Source: Muribaculaceae bacterium
Lineage (GTDB): Bacteria; Bacteroidota; Bacteroidia; Bacteroidales; Muribaculaceae
Reading direction: 5' to 3'
NCBI GenBank assembly: GCA_023664185.1
Contig: JAMPGA010000001.1
Coordinates: 503,246-557,755, forward strand
Length of the DNA stretch: 54,510 bases
This document shows, one piece after another, positions 44,311 through 52,673 of the stretch (position 1 is the first letter of the stretch; each line of letters begins with the position of its first letter). Both the position numbers and the translations under genes were made by a program. The notes below the pieces were generated by a model, which did not search any database, was not told the origin of the DNA, and saw only the letters and a list, made by a program, of their open reading frames with translations.

Positions 44311-45423
44311 TCAAGCCAGCCGGTATCTTGAACCGGGGAGAGCCAGGATGAGTCCGCGCGACTCAAGGTCGATGAGGGTCGACATGAGCAGGTGTGCGCG
44401 AGTGTCGAGGGCTGTGATGAGGTCGGATAGGGTGGCCTCGCCCCTGTCGGCCAGCAGGGTGGTGATGGCTTCTTCCTGCGGTGAGAGCTGGGGAAAGAGT
44501 GTGGGCTGGGTGCCCTCAGGGGCTTTTACGGGCCAACGCATAAGGGCGATAAGGTCATCGGCACTGGTGATGAGGTGAGCTATATCGTCGGATATCAAGG
44601 CGTTACATCCACGAGAATAGCGGTCGGATATACGTCCGGGCAGGGCAAAAACATCGCGAGCGTAGGCCGAGGCCAACCGGGCTGTGACCAGAGCGCCCCC
44701 GTGGCTGTCTGACTCGGCCACCACGAGGCAGTCGGCCATGCCGGCCACTATGCGGTTGCGTGCCAGGAAATTGCCGCGGTGTATGGCGTCGACCGAGCGG
44801 TAGTCGGTCAGAAGCATACCGCCCGAATGTATCATGCGTGCGGCAGAGTCGCGATGGGCAGCAGGGTAGATAGTGTTAAGGCCGTGGGCCAGCACCCCGA
44901 CAGTGGGCACTCCTTCCTTCAGGGCAGCCCGGTGGGCGGCTATATCTATGCCATAGGCCAGACCGCTCACCACTATGAGTGGATCGGTCAGGCGCGAGGC
45001 CAGGTCTTTGACCAGAGTCTCAACAAACGATATTCCGTAGGCAGTGGCGTGGCGTGTGCCCACTATGGATACTATCCTGGCAGCGTTCAGGTCGGTGTCG
45101 CCCAGGGTATAGAGCATGAGCGGGGCATCGGTGCACTCGAGCAGTCGCTGTGGATAGTGTGGATCGGTGTACCAGAGTGTGTGTATGGAATTTCGCTCCA
45201 CAAAGGCGATCTCGGTGGCAGCCTCACGCAGAGCCTTCTGGCGCACCTGATCGGACAGCAGCCTCGACGAGCTCTCCAGCCGTGAGCGCAAAGTCTGCTC
45301 GGGCATCTCGAAAAACTCCCTCAAGCCTCCCAGGGTCGTGGTGATGCGGGTGGCTGTGTCGGGATTGATGCCGTGGATGGAGCTGAGGGCTATGCGGTGG
45401 ATGAGGTCGCCGTGGTCTGTCAT
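44311..45423 (-). CDS. dprA: DNA processing protein DprA
   Basis: 370 residues. The Rossmann-like DprA core has IVSIVGTRHATAYGISFVE, LIVVSGLAYGIDIAAHRAAL, TVGVLAHGLNTIYPAAHR and FLARNRIVAGMADCLVVAES, followed by the C-terminal winged helix (TTLLADRGEATLSDLITALD). It loads RecA on incoming single strands during transformation; many non-competent bacteria keep it. Confidence 0.95.
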   Translation of the reverse strand: MTDHGDLIHRIALSSIHGINPDTATRITTTLGGLREFFEMPEQTLRSRLESSSRLLSDQVRQKALREAATEIAFVERNSIHTLWYTDPHYPQRLLECTDAPLMLYTLGDTDLNAARIVSIVGTRHATAYGISFVETLVKDLASRLTDPLIVVSGLAYGIDIAAHRAALKEGVPTVGVLAHGLNTIYPAAHRDSAARMIHSGGMLLTDYRSVDAIHRGNFLARNRIVAGMADCLVVAESDSHGGALVTARLASAYARDVFALPGRISDRYSRGCNALISDDIAHLITSADDLIALMRWPVKAPEGTQPTLFPQLSPQEEAITTLLADRGEATLSDLITALDTRAHLLMSTLIDLESRGLILALPGSRYRLA

Positions 45424-45447
45424 GGTGAATTGAGGTGGAGGAGTTGT

Positions 45448-45837
45448 TCAGGATTCTATTCCGAGCATAAGTGCAGCCTTGTCGCCACGGCTGAGGCGCC
45501 CGTTTTCAAGAATCACCACGGTGACCTGCGCATGCACCACGTGGGCGCCGGTAGAGGCGTTGTAGATATCCTGCACGAAGATAAAGCGCGCACCGTGGCG
45601 CTCCACGGTGAGGCGCGATTCCATCACATCGTCCATGGTGAGCGACGATAGATATTCAATCTCGATCTTTCTCACCACGGGGTCGAGCCACTGCTGCTGC
45701 ATGGCTCTGAACGATGTGCCGCGGGCTTCGCAGAAGTCGTGGCGTGTTATCTCGAGATAGTGCAGATAGTTGGCGTTGTTGACTATGCCCTGCGAGTCGG
45801 TCTCATAGTCGCGCACCTTTATATGGGTTGAAAACAT
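45448..45837 (-). CDS. Acyl-CoA thioesterase (YbgC/4HBT hotdog family)
   Basis: 129 residues from the ATG at 45837. The hotdog signature is VRDYETDSQGIVNNANYLHYLEITRHDF read across adjacent blocks, with the Asp of the family replaced in part by Glu-Thr-Asp. It hydrolyses acyl-CoA thioesters. It starts 4 bp after the acyl-CoA ligase, so the two may set an acyl-CoA pool together. Confidence 0.9.
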   Translation of the reverse strand: MFSTHIKVRDYETDSQGIVNNANYLHYLEITRHDFCEARGTSFRAMQQQWLDPVVRKIEIEYLSSLTMDDVMESRLTVERHGARFIFVQDIYNASTGAHVVHAQVTVVILENGRLSRGDKAALMLGIES

Positions 45838-45841
45838 CGGC

Positions 45842-47512
45842 TCAGGCGTTGTAGAGATATCGTTTGATGGAGCGTTTGGGGGTCTTCTCAAACTCGTTGG
45901 CTATGAGCTGAATCTTGTCGATACGCTCGTAGGGGGCCACGAGCTTGTTTATCTCGAGTCTCACCTTCTCCATCTCGTCTGGGAGACGATCGTTGGAGAG
46001 GCCGTCGCGGTCCATGGCCTCGTAGTCGGGATAGACGAGAGCCATCAGCTGCTTGCCACGCTCCACCACAAGGCTTTCGGCCACATAGGGCATGTTGTTG
46101 AGCTTGGCCTCGATCTCCTCGGGGTAGATGTTCTGGCCGTTGGACGACAGGATCATGGTCTTGTAGCGTCCACGTATAAATATGGTGTTGTCGTGCGAGA
46201 TGGTGCCCATATCGCCAGTGTGGAGCCATCCTTCGGCATCGATTACGGCCTCGGTAGCCTCGGGGTTTTTGTAATACCCCTTCATCACGTTCTCACCTCT
46301 CACGCATATCTCACCCGGTATTTTTGCCGGATCTTTCGAGTCGGCTATCTTGGCCTCCATTATGCCGGGCAGCACTCGACCCGACGAGCCGGTGATGAAG
46401 TGGCGCCAGGGGGTGTAGCTGATGAGGGGGCCACACTCGGTCATGCCATAGCCCACGGTGAAGGGGAATCCGGTTTTTTTAAGGAATCTTTCCACCTCGC
46501 CGTTGAGCGGAGCGCCTCCCACTATCACCTCCTCAAACTCGCCACCGAAGGCTTCTATGAGTTGCTGGCGTATCTTGCGGTATATCATCTTATTAACGCC
46601 GGGCACACGGAGCAGCTGTTTGATGTGACCCTTCTCGAGCACGGGGAGCAGCTTGTTGCGGTAGATTTTCTCGAGTATCAGCGGCACGCAGATCACCAGA
46701 TTGGGCTTCACCTGGGCAAATGCTTTGAGCAGAATCTTGGGGGTGGGAAGCTTGCCAAGGAGTGTGATGTGTGTGCCCACAGCCAGAGGCGTGAGCATGT
46801 CGAATGCACAGCCATAGGCATGAGCCAGCGGCAGGAACGACAGGCATTTAGATCCGCGGTAGTGCAGGCGCGATTCCATGCCGAACACTACGTTGCCCTT
46901 TAGATTGCGCAGGGTGAGCATCACGCCTTTCGAGAATCCGGTGGTGCCCGATGTATAGTTTATCTCGGCCACGCTGTCCTCATCTACGTCGGGGTAGCTC
47001 ACATCGGCTGTTGTGAAGCCGTGGGGATAGAGGCGGCGCATGCGGTCGGGGAGCTTGGCTATCATCTTCTCGGCTTTGCCGGAGTTGGCGGGGTGCTCGG
47101 CCAGCACGCAGCGCTTGTCAAGCGAGAACACCACCTTCACCTGCGGAATCTTGTCGAACTCCATATTGTCGAATATGGACTCCGACACAAAGAGCATCAC
47201 ACTCTCCGAATGGTTTATGATGTGCTGTGCGTCCTGTACGTTGAAATCCTGAAGCACGGGCACTATCACGGCTCCGTAGGTCAGGACAGAGATATATGCC
47301 TCCACCCATTGGATGGAGTTTTTGCCCATGAGCGCCACCTTGTCGCCGCGCTTCACACCGCACTCCTTTAATAATAGGTGTGTGGCGGCTATGCGGCGAG
47401 CCAGATCGGCATAGGTCATGGTGGTGCCGGTGCCAAAGTCGGTCAGTGCAGGCAGACTCCAGTTCTGCCTGAATGACGAGGCGTAGATTTGAAGCAACTT
47501 TTCTTGATTCAT
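45842..47512 (-). CDS. AMP-dependent long-chain acyl-CoA ligase
   Basis: 556 residues. The adenylation motifs are INYTSGTTGFSKGVMLTLRN (A3), VGYGMTECGPLISYTP (A5), GWLHTGDMGTIS (A7) and KTMILSSNGQNIYPEEIEA (A8), with the C-terminal FEKTPKRSIKRYLYN providing the catalytic Lys region. It activates a fatty acid to acyl-CoA. Substrate length is not readable. Confidence 0.95.
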   Translation of the reverse strand: MNQEKLLQIYASSFRQNWSLPALTDFGTGTTMTYADLARRIAATHLLLKECGVKRGDKVALMGKNSIQWVEAYISVLTYGAVIVPVLQDFNVQDAQHIINHSESVMLFVSESIFDNMEFDKIPQVKVVFSLDKRCVLAEHPANSGKAEKMIAKLPDRMRRLYPHGFTTADVSYPDVDEDSVAEINYTSGTTGFSKGVMLTLRNLKGNVVFGMESRLHYRGSKCLSFLPLAHAYGCAFDMLTPLAVGTHITLLGKLPTPKILLKAFAQVKPNLVICVPLILEKIYRNKLLPVLEKGHIKQLLRVPGVNKMIYRKIRQQLIEAFGGEFEEVIVGGAPLNGEVERFLKKTGFPFTVGYGMTECGPLISYTPWRHFITGSSGRVLPGIMEAKIADSKDPAKIPGEICVRGENVMKGYYKNPEATEAVIDAEGWLHTGDMGTISHDNTIFIRGRYKTMILSSNGQNIYPEEIEAKLNNMPYVAESLVVERGKQLMALVYPDYEAMDRDGLSNDRLPDEMEKVRLEINKLVAPYERIDKIQLIANEFEKTPKRSIKRYLYNA

Positions 47513-47542
47513 AAGCCCTCGTAAACGGTTTGTATGCTTTTA

Positions 47543-47655
47543 CAACGCTGATTTCCAAAACTTTGTTCAGCGTTGAGGCTGGCGCAATCTGCGTGAGGAC
47601 GGATTACACAACGACAAAGTAACTAAAAATCATTGAAATATCAAAATGGGACAGG
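47543..47655. repeat. Imperfect palindrome related to the MITE-like element
   Basis: ATTTC/GAAAT (47551/47634), ACTTTGT/ACAAAGT (47560/47614) and CGTTG/CAACG (47571/47609) nest into an approx. 90-bp palindrome; AACGCTGA also pairs with TCAGCGTT (47544/47567). The right end ATGGGACAGG matches the end of the 43169-43333 element, and AACGCTGA occurs there too. No ORF is present. Confidence 0.5.
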
Positions 47656-47658
47656 ATC

Positions 47659-47703
47659 TAAAAAACAGAGGCGCCCCTCCGCGACATTGCGGAGCGGCGC
47701 CTC
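47659..47703 (-). terminator. Terminator of serC-serA
   Basis: Stem GAGGCGCC plus CTCCGC with GCGGAG plus GGCGCCTC (47668-47703), one mismatch pair, loop of six; minus-strand TTTTT follows. Confidence 0.88.
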
Positions 47704-47729
47704 AGGCAAGCTGAGATTGAAGGGATAGT

Positions 47730-48650
47730 TTACTTGTTGACGCGGAAGCGGTCAGTGCCTGTGGTGAGGAAGTCGACCACCTGGCGGGCGGCAGCCAGGC
47801 CGGCGTTGATGTTGGCCTCAGCGGTCTGTGCACCCATCTTTTTGGGTGTGAAGAATACGCGGTCGCCGAAGAGGGCTTTCATCTCCTCGGCACGTCCGGG
47901 AGCCACGTCGGCAGCATATTTGATGTCGGGGCGCTCGGTGAGAGCCACGATGAGGCTGTCTTCGTCGATCACCTCCTTGCGGGCGGTATTTATGAGTAGG
48001 CCACCCTTGGGCATGGCCACTATGAGGTCGCGCCCGATGGAGCCGCGGGTTTCGGCTGTGGCGGGTATGTGGATGCTGACAATGTCGCTCTGAGCATAGA
48101 GCTCTGTCAGATCGTGGACGGGTGTCACGCCGGCATCCTCCATGACAGAGTCGGGGCAGTAGGGGTCGATGGCCGAGACATTCATCTCGAAGCCGCGGGC
48201 TATGCGGGCCACATTGCGTCCTACCTGGCCGAAGGCCTGGATGCCCAGGCGTTTGCCTTTGAGCTCGGTGCCCGAAGTGCCGTTATACATGTTGCGCTCC
48301 ATCATTATGGCCATGCCGAACACTAGCTCGGCCACAGCGTTGGAGTTCTGGCCGGGAGTATTCTGCACGCTCATTCCGGCGGCTGTTGCGGCCTCAAGGT
48401 CGATGTTGTCATATCCGGCACCGGCGCGCACGGCTATCTTCAGGTTTTTACCGGCGGCTATTACCTCGGCATCAACCTTGTCGGAGCGTACGATGATGGC
48501 GTCGACATCGGCCACGGCGTCGAGCAGCTGGGCCTTGTCGGTATATTTCTCAAGAAGCACGAGCTCGGCTCCGGCCTCTTCTATCACCCGGCGCATACCG
48601 TCGACTGCGACGGCCGCAAAGGGTTTTTCGGTGGCAATGAGAATCTTCAT
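47730..48650 (-). CDS. serA: D-3-phosphoglycerate dehydrogenase, short type
   Basis: 306 residues from the ATG at 48650. NAD-binding Rossmann GIQAFGQVGRNVARIARGF, Arg in NTARKEVIDEDSL, and the end DRVFFTPKKMGAQTAEANI. Where most family members have TPHIG with the catalytic His, this has TPKKMG, as in the Lys (IIIK-like) group of PGDHs. No ACT regulatory domain is present. It makes 3-phosphohydroxypyruvate for serine synthesis and lies 1 bp after serC. Confidence 0.95.
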   Translation of the reverse strand: MKILIATEKPFAAVAVDGMRRVIEEAGAELVLLEKYTDKAQLLDAVADVDAIIVRSDKVDAEVIAAGKNLKIAVRAGAGYDNIDLEAATAAGMSVQNTPGQNSNAVAELVFGMAIMMERNMYNGTSGTELKGKRLGIQAFGQVGRNVARIARGFEMNVSAIDPYCPDSVMEDAGVTPVHDLTELYAQSDIVSIHIPATAETRGSIGRDLIVAMPKGGLLINTARKEVIDEDSLIVALTERPDIKYAADVAPGRAEEMKALFGDRVFFTPKKMGAQTAEANINAGLAAARQVVDFLTTGTDRFRVNK

Positions 48651-48651
48651 A

Positions 48652-49719
48652 TCAATGGGCCTTCTCAAATTCGGTCATGGTGTCGATGAGGGCCTTTACG
48701 CTCTCTACGGGCAGGGCGTTGTAGAGCGATGCACGGAAGCCGCCCACCGAGCGGTGACCCTTGATGCCCACAATGCCGCGCGAGGTGCAGAAGTCGACGA
48801 AGTCCTTCTCAAGCTCGGCATACTCGGGAGTCATCACGAAGGTTACGTTCATGATTGAGCGCGAGTCGGCCTCGGCTGTGCCGACAAACATCTTCGACGA
48901 GTCGATGGCCTCGTAGAGCATGGCTGCCTTCTCAAGGTCTATTTTCTCCATGGCTTTCACGCCGCCTATCTCTTTGTAGTAGCGCAGGGTCATCAGCGCT
49001 GAGTAGACGGGGAGCACGGGGGGAGTGTTGAACATCGAGCCTTTCTTGATATGGGTGCGGTAGTCGAGCATGGTGGGGATGGGACGATCCACATGGCCCA
49101 GGGCGCTCTCCTTGACGATGACGAGTGTCACACCGGCGGGAGCCAGGTTTTTCTGTGCGCCGGCATAGATGAGGTCGTATTTGGCCACGTCGATGGGGCG
49201 TGAGAAGATGTCTGACGACATGTCGGCCACCAGCGGACAGGGTGCGTCGGGGTCTACGCGCAGCTCGGTGCCGTAGATGGTGTTGTTGGTGGTGATATGG
49301 AAGTAATCAAGTCCCTCGGGAATGGTGTATCCCTTGGGGTAATATGTGTAGTTGGCTTCTTTTGAGGAGGCCAGCACGTCTACTTCGCCGAAGAGGCGGG
49401 CTTCCTTGATGGCGTTTGATGCCCATGTGCCTGTGTCGAGATATCCGGCGCGGGTTCGCAGAAGGTTCATCGGCCCCATGGCAAACTGGAGGCTGGCGCC
49501 TCCGCCCAGGAAGAGCACATGATATCCCTCGGGAACTTCGAGAAGCTCTTTCACCAGAGCCTGAGCCTCATCCATTACGGCTACAAACTCTTTGGAACGG
49601 TGAGAGACTTCGAGTATCGACAATCCGGTTCCGGCAAATTCCTTCACGGCATCGGCAGTCTTGCTGATGGTATATTCGCTCAAGATTGAGGGGCCGGCAT
49701 AGAAATTATGTTTCTTCAT
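48652..49719 (-). CDS. serC: Phosphoserine aminotransferase
   Basis: 355 residues. [20 protein letters not shown] at the N-terminus, [20 protein letters not shown], the PLP Lys in [20 protein letters not shown] (about residue 190), and the [17 protein letters not shown]-terminal segment. It converts phosphohydroxypyruvate to phosphoserine. It is first of the serC-serA operon. Confidence 0.97.
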   Translation of the reverse strand: MKKHNFYAGPSILSEYTISKTADAVKEFAGTGLSILEVSHRSKEFVAVMDEAQALVKELLEVPEGYHVLFLGGGASLQFAMGPMNLLRTRAGYLDTGTWASNAIKEARLFGEVDVLASSKEANYTYYPKGYTIPEGLDYFHITTNNTIYGTELRVDPDAPCPLVADMSSDIFSRPIDVAKYDLIYAGAQKNLAPAGVTLVIVKESALGHVDRPIPTMLDYRTHIKKGSMFNTPPVLPVYSALMTLRYYKEIGGVKAMEKIDLEKAAMLYEAIDSSKMFVGTAEADSRSIMNVTFVMTPEYAELEKDFVDFCTSRGIVGIKGHRSVGGFRASLYNALPVESVKALIDTMTEFEKAH

Positions 49720-49750
49720 ACCTGAATAGTTGATGATTGATTCAATGTTG

Positions 49751-49758
49751 CAAATGTA
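49751..49758 (-). promoter_or_regulatory. Predicted serC promoter (-7 box TACATTTG)
   Basis: Exact TAnnTTTG on the minus strand, about 32 bp before the serC ATG; the -33 element is weak. Confidence 0.5.
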
Positions 49759-49818
49759 GCGAAAATAATTTGAAATAACGGTAAGCCGGTGCGCAATTTT
49801 GCAAATCTTCGCAGCGGG

Positions 49819-51105
49819 TCAGCCATTGCGGTGCCAGCGTTGGTTCTGGAGCTCGGCAGATCGGAGTTCGGCGGGGTTGTCGGCCGGCTGCCACAGCTGG
49901 GGGTGACCCAGCGCATCGGGCATGAACTGCTGCACTACAAAGTGGCCCGGATAATCATGGGCATATTTGTAGTCGCGCCCATAACCCATATCTTTCATCA
50001 GCTCGGTGGGCGCGTTGCGCAGGTGGAGGGGCACAGGCAGGTCTCCAGTCTCTTTCACAAGCTCCATGGCTGCGGCTATCCCCTTGTAGGCTGAGTTGCT
50101 CTTGGGCGATGTGGCCAGGTAGACCACACACTCGGCCAAAGGTATGCGTCCTTCGGGCCAGCCGATCTTGTGGATGGCGTCGAAGGTGGCGTTGGCCAGT
50201 AGCAGGGCGTTGGGATTGGCAAGACCTATATCCTCGGCGGCCAGGATGATGAGGCGGCGTGCTATGAATTCGGGCTCCTCGCCTCCGGCCACCATGCGGG
50301 CCAGCCAGTAGAGGGCGGCATCGGGGTCGCTGCCCCGGATGCTTTTTATAAAGGCCGATATGATGTCGTAATGCATCTCGCCACCTTTGTCGTAGGCAGC
50401 AGGATTTTCCTGCAGGCGGTTGGTCACGGTGGCGTCGTCGATCACCATATTCTCACCCGGTGGCGTCGATTGCTCGAGCAGGTCGAGTATGTTGAGCAGC
50501 TTGCGGGCATCGCCGCCGGCAAAGCGGAAGAGGGCAGTGGTCTGGCGCACTTCGGGGGTATGTGATGCCAGCAAGGAGTCGGCCTTGATGGCACGGTCGA
50601 GCAGGGTGTGGAGTTCAGGCTCGCCCAAGGGCTTCAGGGTGTAAACCTGGGCGCGGGAGAGCAGTGGGCGGATCACCTCGAACGAAGGGTTCTCAGTGGT
50701 GGCTCCGATGAGGGTGATGATGCCGCTCTCCACGGCTCCGAGCAGGCTGTCTTGCTGAGCCTTGTTGAAGCGGTGGATTTCGTCGATGAAGAGTATGGGG
50801 CGCCCGGTAGCGGTGGCAAATATCCCCTGGGAGTCGCGCGAGCAGCGGTCTATCACCTCCCTGACTTCCTTTACACCCGAGGTCACGGCCGAAAGGGTGT
50901 GGAAGGGGGCGTTGACGGTGTTGGCTATGATGCGCGCCAGGGTGGTCTTGCCCACGCCGGGAGGACCCCATAGAATGAAGGAGGCCACACGTCCGCTTTC
51001 GATCATGCGGCGTATGATGCCTCCATGACCCACAAGGTGAGTCTGGCCTATATAGTCGTCGAGGGTCTGCGGCCTGAGACGCTCGGCAAGTGGTGGGGTG
51101 TTCAT
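49819..51105 (-). CDS. rarA: Replication-associated recombination protein A (RarA/MgsA AAA ATPase)
   Basis: 428 residues from the ATG at 51105. Walker A ILWGPPGVGKTTLARI, Walker B ILFIDEIHRFNKAQQD, sensor GATTENPSFEV, and the C-terminal tetramerisation region (FIKSIRGSDPDAALYWLARMV). It acts at stalled replication forks. Length is normal. Confidence 0.96.
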   Translation of the reverse strand: MNTPPLAERLRPQTLDDYIGQTHLVGHGGIIRRMIESGRVASFILWGPPGVGKTTLARIIANTVNAPFHTLSAVTSGVKEVREVIDRCSRDSQGIFATATGRPILFIDEIHRFNKAQQDSLLGAVESGIITLIGATTENPSFEVIRPLLSRAQVYTLKPLGEPELHTLLDRAIKADSLLASHTPEVRQTTALFRFAGGDARKLLNILDLLEQSTPPGENMVIDDATVTNRLQENPAAYDKGGEMHYDIISAFIKSIRGSDPDAALYWLARMVAGGEEPEFIARRLIILAAEDIGLANPNALLLANATFDAIHKIGWPEGRIPLAECVVYLATSPKSNSAYKGIAAAMELVKETGDLPVPLHLRNAPTELMKDMGYGRDYKYAHDYPGHFVVQQFMPDALGHPQLWQPADNPAELRSAELQNQRWHRNG

Positions 51106-51126
51106 GAGTTTGCGTAATCTATATTG

Positions 51127-51134
51127 CAAAAGTA
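51127..51134 (-). promoter_or_regulatory. Predicted rarA promoter (-7 box TACTTTTG)
   Basis: Exact TAnnTTTG on the minus strand, about 22 bp before the ATG at 51105; the -33 element is weak. Confidence 0.5.
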
Positions 51135-51324
51135 AAAAAAAAGAGTGTTAAAGGAGTTTAATTAGTGCGCGATTCTTTCGGCGTTAATCTTTTTTTATTA
51201 ATTTTACCGCCGACGAATGACCTATCCCATCCGTCGGCGAACATTCAGGCGCTTTTGAGTGTTGTATATAACAAGAGAGGATGCACTCCTCGCTGAAGTC
51301 AACACTAAAGTTAACGTTTTAAAC

Positions 51325-51332
51325 TATTTTTG
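51325..51332 (+). promoter_or_regulatory. Predicted promoter box of the small membrane / PstS unit
   Basis: TATTTTTG, exact TAnnTTTG, ends 2 bp before the first in-frame ATG at 51335. This makes the ATG at 51371 a more likely start for the small protein. Confidence 0.5.
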
Positions 51333-51370
51333 CAATGAGTGCCCAGCGTAACTCCGGAACACCTAAGACC

Positions 51371-51613
51371 ATGCGCAACATCTTTGGCATCATTATGATA
51401 GCCATCTATTTTGGCGTTGGTATATTGTTTTTTGTAGGATACTTCAATATCCTCTTTCCCACCTGGACCTGGGTCCGCTGGGTGGGCGGCGGTCTCTTTG
51501 TAGCCTATGGTGCCTGGAGAGCTTACCGCCAGTTTGCAGGCATAGATCCGGGCTATGGCAATGATGTGGACGATGACGACGATCCCACCTCTTTCAAACC
51601 TCACAAAAATTAA
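51371..51613 (+). CDS. Small two-helix membrane protein
   Basis: 80 residues from the ATG at 51371 (92 from the one at 51335). Two hydrophobic segments (NIFGIIMIAIYFGVGILFFVGYF split by a short turn, and WVGGGLFVAYGAWRAY), an acidic tail with DVDDDDDP. No known motif. It begins the + strand unit with the PstS-like lipoprotein 15 bp later. Confidence 0.7.
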   Translation: MRNIFGIIMIAIYFGVGILFFVGYFNILFPTWTWVRWVGGGLFVAYGAWRAYRQFAGIDPGYGNDVDDDDDPTSFKPHKN

Positions 51614-51628
51614 AGCTGCTCCGTTGAT

Positions 51629-52609
51629 ATGAAAGTCAGTTTCAATACCATACTACGCCTTCTCCCCGTGGCCGTTCTGGCTGCCGGGATAGTGTCGGGC
51701 TGCTCCGGCAAGAAGGCCGAGCCTCAGCGCCAGCCCATCGCCAAGGTGGCTTGCGACGAGTCGTTCGAGACCATCATGGAACAAGAGGTGGCTGTGTTTG
51801 AATATATCTATCCCAAAGAGGATGTGATAGCTCTCTATATGCCGGAAAGCGAGGTGATTGACTCGATTATGGCTATGGGCGAGATTAAAAACGGCGTTGC
51901 CACGCGTCCGCTCACCGAGCAGGAGACAGCCTATCTGCGCTCAAAAAAGAAGATTGTGCATCAGCAGAAGATAGCCGTTGATGCGCTGGCTCTGATCGTC
52001 AACCCCGAGAACCCTGTGGAGATTCTCTCGCGAAAGGATCTGGCCGAGATCCTCTCGGGCGACGTCTCTCGCTGGGATCAGGTAGAGCCCTGCAATCTGG
52101 GACAGATTCAGGTAGTGTTTGACCACCAGGGATCGTCGACAGTAAAATATATGCGCGATTCTGTGCTCAATGGTCGCCCCTTCGGCCCAAATGTGTCGGC
52201 CGTGAAGACAAACCCCGATGTGTTTAAGGCAGTAGCCGAAAACAAGAACGCCATCGGCATTATCGGTGTGAGCTGGGTGAGCTCCGACCTCTCCGGGCGC
52301 GAGAAATCGGTAGAAGAAATGGCTCGTGCAGCCGAGGCCAGCGACACCACCACCATGGATTTCAACAAGGATGTCAAGGTGCTGAAGGTGCGCGGCAACA
52401 ACGAAGTGACCGCCTATAAGCCCTATCAGGCCTATATATTTGACGGCTCATATCCGCTCCACCGCTCAGTGTGGATGATCTGCACCGCCCCCGGCGGCAC
52501 ATCTCATAGATTTTTCAGCTTTGTCACCGGATTCCAGGGACAGAAGATAATCCAAATGACGGGCATCCTCCCCGCCACAGTGCGTCCGCGCATGGTCAAT
52601 GTAGAATGA
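51629..52609 (+). CDS. PstS-like phosphate-binding lipoprotein
   Basis: 326 residues with a lipoprotein signal (lipobox VSGC, about Cys25). The periplasmic-binding fold of the PBP-like family shows DVSRWDQVEPCNLGQIQVVFDHQGSSTVKYMRD and NAIGIIGVSWVSSD. In Bacteroides a similar gene is linked to TonB-ExbBD genes rather than to pstCAB; here neither is in the window. The ligand could be phosphate or another anion. Confidence 0.85.
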   Translation: MKVSFNTILRLLPVAVLAAGIVSGCSGKKAEPQRQPIAKVACDESFETIMEQEVAVFEYIYPKEDVIALYMPESEVIDSIMAMGEIKNGVATRPLTEQETAYLRSKKKIVHQQKIAVDALALIVNPENPVEILSRKDLAEILSGDVSRWDQVEPCNLGQIQVVFDHQGSSTVKYMRDSVLNGRPFGPNVSAVKTNPDVFKAVAENKNAIGIIGVSWVSSDLSGREKSVEEMARAAEASDTTTMDFNKDVKVLKVRGNNEVTAYKPYQAYIFDGSYPLHRSVWMICTAPGGTSHRFFSFVTGFQGQKIIQMTGILPATVRPRMVNVE

Positions 52610-52673
52610 CAATAAACCCAACCTTAGATACGTTTAAACAAATATAATCAAAAAAACATAAGTAAACCGATCG

